In this document: positions 1 to 4,680 of the stretch, piece after piece
How the letters are laid out: each line of letters opens with the position of its first letter
Position numbering within the stretch: the stretch's first letter is position 1
Assembly: GCA_044238875.1 (NCBI GenBank)
Contig: JBIICM010000116.1
Coordinates: 1 to 7,945, forward strand
Direction of reading: 5' to 3'
DNA: 7,945 bases
Source of the DNA: JAIBAI01 sp044238875
Lineage (GTDB): Bacteria > Bacteroidota > Bacteroidia > M30B66
The notes under the pieces: model-generated
What the model saw: the letters and a program-made list of their open reading frames with translations, nothing else
The model's database searches: none
Told to the model about the DNA's origin: nothing
Translations under genes and position numbers: made by a program

Positions 1-2
1 CG

Positions 3-437
3 CAGGTAAGTGCCCAGTCTGACACAGTGATTACAGGTAAATTAGACAATCGTTTTTTCCAGGAATCATGGGCGGTTGAATGGCGGATGGCGGCCGCAGC
101 ATATCAGCCAGATTCAGCAGTCATCAGAAAAATTAACACGCTTCTGCCGGCAACCAAAATAGAATGCCGGGTGATACTTGGAACCTGGTGCAGCGATAGC
201 CGGCAGCATGTACCGGCCCTGATAAAAATTTCGGAGTTAACTGGCATTGCATGTGAATTCTGGGGCGTATCACGCAAAAAAGAATGTCCGCTGAATGATT
301 GCTCAGGATGGGATATTGAATACGTACCCACTTTTGAAATTTGGATCAACGATAGTAAAGCAGGCCGTATCGTTGAATCTCCCACCATTTCAGTTGAAGC
401 TAATCTGCTTGAAATAATGGGTAATACAAGAAAATAA
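3..437 (+). CDS. Thioredoxin-fold protein, exported, 5' end outside the window
   Basis: The reading frame is open to the left edge of the window. The codons before the GTG at 27 read QVSAQSDT, which looks like the end of a signal peptide with a VSA-Q or SAQ-S type cleavage site. The GTG at 27 is therefore probably internal, and the true start lies upstream of the window. The visible part is about 144 residues. It contains a VILGTWCSDS segment, which is the thioredoxin active-site position, and YVPTFEIW, which supplies the cis-proline loop of the thioredoxin fold. The active site is CSDS rather than CxxC, so the resolving cysteine is replaced by serine and classical disulfide exchange by a CxxC pair is not expected. 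Two further cysteines lie downstream (ECPLNDC). The likely location is the periplasm or outer surface. The DUF502 gene follows after four bases, suggesting one transcript. The fold is fairly sure; the biochemical role is unknown. Confidence 0.72.
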   Translation, partial: QVSAQSDTVITGKLDNRFFQESWAVEWRMAAAAYQPDSAVIRKINTLLPATKIECRVILGTWCSDSRQHVPALIKISELTGIACEFWGVSRKKECPLNDCSGWDIEYVPTFEIWINDSKAGRIVESPTISVEANLLEIMGNTRK

Positions 438-441
438 CGTC

Positions 442-1014
442 ATGAAATCAAACCCCTTTAAATCAATTACACGACGCATTACCGGCTACTTTTTCAAAGG
501 CTTGCTGCTTACCGTTCCAATAGGAATTACCGTTTATATGATCGTGGCCTCATTCCTATTTCTGGATGGTCTGCTACCTTTTGAATGGCCCGGAATCAGC
601 ATCCTGATCATTCTTGCAGGCACTACCTTGCTTGGTTTCATTGGTACGGTGCTGATCCAGACGCCGATACTTCAGTTTTTCAGCCGTTCACTTGATAAGG
701 TACCGCTGATAAAATTCATTTATACTTCGGTAAGGGATATGCTCTCAGCCTTTGTGGGCAAGGAGAAACGTTTCAACAAACCGGTGATGGTAAGGATGAA
801 TAAAGATGCAGGTGTGTACAAACTTGGTTTTATCACGCGCAACGATTTGCGTGAACTGGGCATTGCAGAAGGGCGCTCGGCTGTATATTTCCCTCATTCA
901 TATAATTTTTCCGGCAACCTTTTCGTCGTCGAAAATGAGCTGATCAGCCCGCTGGATGCACCTTCTGATGAGGTGATGAAGTTTATCGTTTCAGGCGGCG
1001 TCAGCCGCATCTGA
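442..1014 (+). CDS. DUF502 family inner-membrane protein
   Basis: The protein has 190 residues and matches the DUF502 family. An N-terminal basic stretch is followed by a first membrane segment at about residues 16-40 (with FKGLLLTVPIGITVYM) and a second at about 51-76. A soluble domain then carries the family signatures KVPLIKFIYTSVRDM, AVYFPHSYNFSGNLFVV and a terminal SGGVS. It is expected in the cytoplasmic membrane with the C-terminal domain on one face. The biochemical function of DUF502 is not established, so none is given here. The ATG at 442 lies four bases after the stop of the upstream gene, indicating an operon. The usual start and full family length are present. No Shine-Dalgarno sequence is visible, which is common in Bacteroidota. 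Confidence 0.88.
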   Translation: MKSNPFKSITRRITGYFFKGLLLTVPIGITVYMIVASFLFLDGLLPFEWPGISILIILAGTTLLGFIGTVLIQTPILQFFSRSLDKVPLIKFIYTSVRDMLSAFVGKEKRFNKPVMVRMNKDAGVYKLGFITRNDLRELGIAEGRSAVYFPHSYNFSGNLFVVENELISPLDAPSDEVMKFIVSGGVSRI

Positions 1015-1075
1015 TTTGTTCAAAAATGCATGGATAATTATGGCAGATAAGAGGTGCAGAATGTGTTGCAGGTTA

Positions 1076-1083
1076 TAATTTTG
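1076..1083 (+). promoter_or_regulatory. Bacteroidota-type -7 promoter element for the DUF4468 gene
   Basis: TAATTTTG matches the TAnnTTTG -7 consensus of Bacteroidota sigma-ABfr promoters and lies 17 bases before the ATG at 1101. No convincing TTTG -33 element is found at the usual 19-21 base distance. The call rests on the -7 motif and its location in the 86-base gap after the DUF502 gene. The leader would be only about 10-13 bases long. Confidence 0.45.
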
Positions 1084-1100
1084 TAGTTCACACAAACGCT

Positions 1101-1664
1101 ATGAAGAAGATACTGCTGATTGTTGCACTGCTGCCTGCTATGGCAGGTTCCCTCTACTCACAGACTGTGAGCCCCAAAATGCCTGTGGATGAAATAACCC
1201 AGCTCATCACCTATACCGATGTGGTAGAGGAAAAGGGATTGAACAAGGATTCTTTATACAACCGTGCGCTTCGTTGGTTTAAAACATTTTACAAGAACCC
1301 TGTTGATGCCATTAAAAAGGCTGATCCGGAAGCACGAACCATCGAAGGCGGCTACCGGTTCCAGATTCAAAAACCTGATCCGGCTGCAAAAAAACAACCG
1401 GCTCAGATGGTCAACGCCGGACTGGTTAATTACAAGATTAGCGTTATGTGCAAAGATGGCCGGTTCAAGTATGAAATAAAAAACATCAACTGGCAGCAGG
1501 CTTCAGTTTACCCGATTGAAAAGTGGATGGATGCAAAGGCCCCCGGATACGATCCTGTATTTGCTGTTTACCTCAAACAGGTTGATGATTATATGAAAGA
1601 TCTGATTCAAAGCCTTGAGCGCGCCATAGAAACCGAGCCCCTTAAAAAAAAGGAAGAATGGTAA
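1101..1664 (+). CDS. Secreted DUF4468 domain protein
   Basis: The 187-residue protein begins with a typical signal peptide (MKKILLIVALLPAMAGSLYS, cleavage near residue 20). The DUF4468 pattern follows. ITYTDVVEEKGLNKDSLYNRALRWF at residues 36-60 matches the family's opening helix, then FYKNPVDAIKK, then a strand-rich part with GGYRFQI, and YKISVMCKDGRFKYEIKNINWQQ at 111-133 followed by PIEKWM. The domain is frequent in exported proteins of Bacteroidota, with a predicted TBP-like fold; its function is not known. A charged, helical C-terminal tail (about 155-187) ends in KKKEEW. The protein is expected in the periplasm or as a surface-associated protein. The gene has its own -7 promoter element and converges on the repressor gene, with 17 bases between the two stop codons. 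Confidence 0.85.
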   Translation: MKKILLIVALLPAMAGSLYSQTVSPKMPVDEITQLITYTDVVEEKGLNKDSLYNRALRWFKTFYKNPVDAIKKADPEARTIEGGYRFQIQKPDPAAKKQPAQMVNAGLVNYKISVMCKDGRFKYEIKNINWQQASVYPIEKWMDAKAPGYDPVFAVYLKQVDDYMKDLIQSLERAIETEPLKKKEEW

Positions 1665-1681
1665 GCGCTTAACACCACGCT

Positions 1682-2446
1682 TCAAACTTTCTGAGATATC
1701 CGCTGCAGTTCTATTTTCATTTCCCGCATCATCAGCATAATACTCTCCAGATTAAGTTCCTCGGGTTTGTAAGGCTGGGTATCAATGGCACAGGTAAATT
1801 CCCAGGCCTCCAGAATATCTGAAATGTTTACCGGATAGGGTTGGTATTGACGGTTGTCGGAGTGTAGCACCCAAACTGCCGGATCGTTTGCATCACGGTA
1901 CACCCGCTTGTAAACGATACCTTCATCACGGGTCAGCAGGATATAGGTGCTGCCGTTCCGGATGTCATCCGCATGCTCCACATATTTACCGATTACATAA
2001 GCCCCCTCTCTCAGGGGAGGCATAGAGTCTCCTTTGATCGGGAAGGCCCGGTGTTTACCGGATGGCAGAAAAGGCAGGTTGAGCCGCTGCAGCCCCTCTA
2101 TGTATTCCGGATCAGCGTAGCCCTGAAGATAACCGGCTGTAGCCTTCTCCGGTATTACTTCCACAAGATCACGCCCTTCGTTGTCAATCACTACGGGAAA
2201 AAGCAGCCTGTTTTTGCCGACCTTCATCAGTGCCTCCGGATGGGTCTTTCTCAGGTCACCTTTCAGCAATGCGTCAAGCGAGATCTGGAAGTATTCGGAT
2301 AGCTTCAGCAGCACTCCGATAGATGGCTCATTGCGACCGCTCTCATAGGTTACGAGCCGTGCCCTGGTGATGCCCAGTTCGTTGGCCAGGGATTCCTGCG
2401 AGAGCCCCTTCAGCCCTCTCAGGCAGCGTATGTTGGATGCGATCAT
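1682..2446 (-). CDS. LexA-like HTH (XRE) / S24 peptidase repressor
   Basis: The 254-residue protein has an N-terminal XRE helix-turn-helix (about residues 4-60, with GLSQESLANELGITRARLVTYESG) joined to a C-terminal S24 LexA/CI-type self-cleavage domain. The serine of FPIKGDSM is S141, the lysine of GIVYKRV is K180, and an Ala-Gly cleavage candidate is A104-G105 in KATAGYLQGY. The 39-residue Ser-Lys spacing and 37-residue cleavage-site-Ser spacing resemble LexA, so RecA-stimulated autocleavage is plausible. The family binds operator DNA as a dimer and is inactivated after DNA damage. The start at 2446 is chosen over the in-frame ATG at 2461 because a GGAGG lies between them, seven bases before 2446, and because this start overlaps the upstream stop as ATGA. 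The likely targets are its own operon and the divergent dinB-dnaE pair. The family is sure; the target set is inferred from position. Confidence 0.9.
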   Translation of the reverse strand: MIASNIRCLRGLKGLSQESLANELGITRARLVTYESGRNEPSIGVLLKLSEYFQISLDALLKGDLRKTHPEALMKVGKNRLLFPVVIDNEGRDLVEVIPEKATAGYLQGYADPEYIEGLQRLNLPFLPSGKHRAFPIKGDSMPPLREGAYVIGKYVEHADDIRNGSTYILLTRDEGIVYKRVYRDANDPAVWVLHSDNRQYQPYPVNISDILEAWEFTCAIDTQPYKPEELNLESIMLMMREMKIELQRISQKV

Positions 2447-3357
2447 AGGGAGCCCTCCCATCTGGGCGGATCGCTATCCGCCCTCTCGCTCTCTGCTCTG
2501 CCGGGCTCATCGCTCAGCCTCTCCCATCTGGGCGGATCGCTATCCGCCCTTGCGCTCTCTGCTCTGCCGGGCTCATCGCTCAGCTCCTCCTCCCGTCTGG
2601 GCGGATCGCTATCCGCCCTCTCGCTCTCTGCTCTGCCGGGCTCATCGCTCAGCCTCTCCCGTCTGGGCGGATCGCTATCCGCCCTTGCGCTATCCGCCCT
2701 CCTGGGATTTTCGATGATATATCGGCTGATATTCCGGAGAGCCCGCTCATCTCTGATGATGATTTCGTAGTAGTCGCGCTGCCATATCTTTTGATCGATG
2801 CTGATTGCAGGTCCGGGCTCTTCCTGCCTGGGCGGATAGCTATCCGCCTGTGGGCTCTCTGCTCTGCCGGGCTCCTGGGAGGCCTCTCTCTCCCGCATAT
2901 GCGCCAGCCATCTTTCCTTGATTTTTTTCGTTGTCGCCCCTTTGAAGCCCCGGATGATCGCTCCGACGGTTCGTGAAGGGCTGGTAAAGTGAGCAGGGCA
3001 CTCGTGTCTTGGCTCGGAGGTTTCGTTGATCCTGATGATGGCATGAAAGTGATCCGGCATAACAACAAAGGCTTCTATTGAAACCCCTGGCCTGATAAGG
3101 GGCGTCTGCCTCCATGCTTCATGCACGATCTTGCCATATCCGTTCATTATCATTTCTCCGTTCCGGATCTCTCCGAAAAGCCTTTTCCGGTGTTGACAGT
3201 TCATCGTTACAAAATAAAGTCCGGGTTGGGAATAATCATATCCCTTCAGGCGGATAGATCTTCTGTGGTGGATGGCCGGATTATAGTTCCATCCGGATGG
3301 CCTCACCGAAGCACCCGCTACATTTCTTTCGGGAAGGATAGAAGATTTGTGGCTCAT
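2443..3357 (-). CDS. RAYT-like Y1 (HUH) transposase with repeat-derived tail
   Basis: This is an IS200-like/REP-associated tyrosine transposase of 304 residues. The core runs from about residue 24 (NYNPAIHHRRSIRLKGYDYSQPGLYFVT) through the metal-binding HUH motif in VVMPDHFHAII (H103, H105) to IWQRDYYEIIIRDE, where Y196 or Y197 is the nucleophile candidate. The core ends at about SRYIIENP (218). Such enzymes cut and join single-stranded DNA next to hairpins. Two parts are unusual. Residues about 158-182 are an insertion (EPGRAESPQADSYPPRQEE), and residues about 219-304 are a tail of four near-identical 22-23 residue repeats of the type PGRAESERADSDPPRWERLSDE. Both are encoded by the hairpin module described separately. 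The first 22 residues also lack the family pattern. All catalytic motifs are intact. The gene is the first of a minus-strand pair and overlaps the repressor start by four bases. Whether it is active, or retained for another role, cannot be told. Confidence 0.85.
   Translation of the reverse strand: MSHKSSILPERNVAGASVRPSGWNYNPAIHHRRSIRLKGYDYSQPGLYFVTMNCQHRKRLFGEIRNGEMIMNGYGKIVHEAWRQTPLIRPGVSIEAFVVMPDHFHAIIRINETSEPRHECPAHFTSPSRTVGAIIRGFKGATTKKIKERWLAHMREREASQEPGRAESPQADSYPPRQEEPGPAISIDQKIWQRDYYEIIIRDERALRNISRYIIENPRRADSARADSDPPRRERLSDEPGRAESERADSDPPRREEELSDEPGRAESARADSDPPRWERLSDEPGRAESERADSDPPRWEGSL
2454..2458 (-). promoter_or_regulatory. Shine-Dalgarno sequence of the repressor gene
   Basis: The minus strand reads GGAGG seven bases before the ATG at 2446. 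This is a strong site in a window where other genes lack one, and it decides the start. It sits at the edge of the first repeat unit (CTCCCATCTGGGCGG on the plus strand, also found at 2521). It is still inside the transposase reading frame, where it helps encode the final residues. A GGGA/TCCC pairing (2448-2451 with 2456-2459) could mask it partly. Confidence 0.6.
2456..2700. repeat. Tandem array of REP-like hairpin modules inside the transposase gene
   Basis: Four copies of the 20-base inverted repeat GGGCGGATCGCTATCCGCCC (8-base stem, 4-base loop) begin at 2464, 2530, 2599 and 2665. A half copy (GCTATCCGCCCT) lies at 2689-2700. The distances are 66, 69 and 66 bases, all multiples of three. 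Three linkers share GCTCTCTGCTCTGCCGGGCTC followed by ATCGCTCAG. On the minus strand the stem-loop encodes ADSDPP. Copies alternate between CTCGC and TTGCG after the hairpin (Glu or Ala in the protein). The 69-base unit carries one extra codon. The array fills the 3' end of the transposase gene and reaches to within 18 bases of the repressor start codon. Confidence 0.92.
2813..2874. repeat. Fifth, separate copy of the hairpin module in the transposase core
   Basis: GGCGGATAGCTATCCGCC at 2831-2848 is a perfect 18-base palindrome and a variant of the array hairpin. It is followed by the same linker (GGCTCTCTGCTCTGCCGGGCTC). CCGGGCTC occurs on both sides (2813-2820 and 2867-2874), 54 bases apart, which is again a multiple of three. 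The module encodes the peptide at about residues 162-182, between the HUH motif and the catalytic tyrosine. It is about 130 bases from the array, with normal transposase coding sequence between them. Confidence 0.85.
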
Positions 3358-3377
3358 GAATTTTTATGTTACTAATA

Positions 3378-3408
3378 GCAACACAAATATGTTGCATTTT
3401 GTTGTTGC
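3378..3408. promoter_or_regulatory. Probable repressor operator in the divergent gap
   Basis: GCAACAcaaataTGTTGC (3378-3395) is an interrupted perfect palindrome with six-base arms and a six-base centre. A third half site TGTTGC lies at 3403-3408. It is located in the 82-base gap between the divergent transposase-repressor and dinB-dnaE units, about where both promoters must be. The size and symmetry suit a dimeric HTH repressor. Binding by the S24 repressor encoded here is inferred from position only. Confidence 0.55.
3384..3391 (-). promoter_or_regulatory. Possible -7 element of the transposase-repressor operon
   Basis: The minus strand reads CATATTTG, one mismatch from TAnnTTTG, exactly inside the palindrome and 26 bases before the transposase ATG. 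A repressor bound to the palindrome would block it, giving autoregulation. No -33 TTTG is seen at the proper distance, so the call is weak. No equally good promoter match was found for dinB on the plus strand. Confidence 0.3.
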
Positions 3409-3439
3409 TTTGTACTTCCCTGTCAGATTTCTTTTCAAC

Positions 3440-4663
3440 ATGCTTGTTTATAATAATGTACCCCGCTTTTCGGGTCAGCAGGTCGTTCACATGGACCTCG
3501 ATTCCTTTTTTGTTTCAGTGGAGCGGCTCCACAACAGCGCATTGAACGGCAAGCCATTGCTCATCGGGGGTATGGGCGACCGGGCCGTAGTGGCCTCCTG
3601 CAGCTACGAAGCCCGCTGCTTTGGCGTGCATTCAGCCATGCCCATGAAACATGCCCTGCGTCTTTGTCCGGATGCCATTGTGCTCAGGGGCGACCATGAA
3701 CAGTACAGCCGCTATTCGCATCTGGTTACAGACATTATCCGTGAGAAAGTCCCCCTTTATGAGAAAGCCTCGATTGATGAGTTTTACATTGACATGAGCG
3801 GCATGGATCGCTTTTTTGGATCCTACCGTTTTGCGCTGGAGTTGCGGCAGACCATTATCAGAGAAACAGGTCTCCCCATCTCCATGGGATTTTCAGGCAA
3901 TAAAACTGTTTCAAAGGTAGCCACCGGAGAAGCCAAGCCCAACGGACAGCTGCAGGTTATACAGGGTACCGAAAAACCTTTTCTGGCACCGCTTTCAGTG
4001 CAGAAACTGCCCATGGTAGGAGATAAAACATACCATCTGTTGCGCAGCATGGGCGTTGAGCAAATAAAAACCGTACAGGAAATGCCCATAGAACTCATGG
4101 AGCGTCTTTTGGGAGAAAACGGCAAACTGATCTGGAAAAAAGCCAATGGCATAGATCACAGTCAGGTAATACCCTATACCGAACAAAAATCAATTTCAAC
4201 AGAAGAAACATTTGAAAAAGACACCATTGACATTAAAGCCATGCGGCATATACTGATAGCAATGACCGAAAAACTGTGCTTTCTGCTCAGAAAGCAGCAT
4301 AAACTTACCGCCTGTGTTAACGTGAAAATACGTTATGCCGGCTTTGATACCTGTACCATGCAGGCCCGGGTGCCTTATACATCCTGTGATCACACCCTTA
4401 TAGCCAAAACCTGTGAACTGTTTGACAAGCTGTATTCGCGCAGACAGCTTGTCAGACTGCTGGGTGTGCGTTTCAGCCACCTGGTAGGCGGCAACTATCA
4501 GATCAGCCTTTTTGAAGATACCGAAGAAATGATCAGTCTGTATCAGGCCATGGACAAGATGCGCCTGCGCTACGGAAATCCTCATGCGGTAACCCGTGCT
4601 GTAAGTCTCTCCGGCAGGGGTCGGAAACATCATGACAATTTATCCCGGAAAAAGCTATCCTGA
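3440..4663 (+). CDS. dinB: Y-family DNA polymerase (Pol IV type)
   Basis: The protein has 407 residues from the ATG at 3440. This translesion polymerase extends primers past damaged bases with low fidelity. The palm motifs are VVHMDLDSFF (D19) and ASIDEFYID (D113, E114), so all three metal-binding acids are present. F24 is at the steric-gate position. SCSYEARCFGVHSAMPMKHA and MGFSGNKTVSKVATGEAKPNG are the finger and palm signatures. A helix-hairpin-helix thumb follows (VGDKTYHLLRSMGVEQIKTV), then a little-finger domain. QISLF at 354-358 is a sliding-clamp binding motif. The start at 3440 leaves a normal strand before the first aspartate. Longer starts (TTG at 3347) would run through the operator and overlap the divergent gene. 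The intact active site makes this a true polymerase, unlike the inactive ImuB of proteobacterial mutasomes. It is followed by dnaE after 17 bases and is probably under the divergent S24 repressor. Confidence 0.93.
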   Translation: MLVYNNVPRFSGQQVVHMDLDSFFVSVERLHNSALNGKPLLIGGMGDRAVVASCSYEARCFGVHSAMPMKHALRLCPDAIVLRGDHEQYSRYSHLVTDIIREKVPLYEKASIDEFYIDMSGMDRFFGSYRFALELRQTIIRETGLPISMGFSGNKTVSKVATGEAKPNGQLQVIQGTEKPFLAPLSVQKLPMVGDKTYHLLRSMGVEQIKTVQEMPIELMERLLGENGKLIWKKANGIDHSQVIPYTEQKSISTEETFEKDTIDIKAMRHILIAMTEKLCFLLRKQHKLTACVNVKIRYAGFDTCTMQARVPYTSCDHTLIAKTCELFDKLYSRRQLVRLLGVRFSHLVGGNYQISLFEDTEEMISLYQAMDKMRLRYGNPHAVTRAVSLSGRGRKHHDNLSRKKLS

Positions 4664-4680
4664 AGCAAACCCTTTAGTTT

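Noticed and set aside
995..1008. Hairpin GCGGC-GTCA-GCCGC at the end of the DUF502 gene
   Set aside because: It is short, lies within codons for the conserved GGVS end, and is not followed by a clear T run.
1663..1682. Terminator between the convergent DUF4468 and repressor genes (AAGCG and CGCTT arms)
   Set aside because: The stem has only five bases with a ten-base loop and no T run on either strand.
2456..2700. CRISPR-like array
   Set aside because: The spacing is regular, but the linkers between hairpins are near-identical rather than unique, units are 66-69 bases, and the whole array is in-frame coding sequence. No cas gene is present.
2367..2717. A plus-strand open frame of 116 residues with WADRYPPSRSLLCRAHRS repeats
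   Set aside because: It is the reverse reading of the hairpin array and of the repressor start. It lacks any domain, and the minus-strand frames carry clear family motifs.
3347..3439. Longer dinB start at the TTG at 3347
   Set aside because: The extra residues have no family counterpart, the segment crosses the operator and promoter region and would overlap the divergent gene start. The ATG at 3440 gives a normal N-terminus.
4196..4633. Long antisense open frames within dinB and dnaE
   Set aside because: They show no recognisable motifs and lie wholly opposite strongly conserved polymerase coding sequence.
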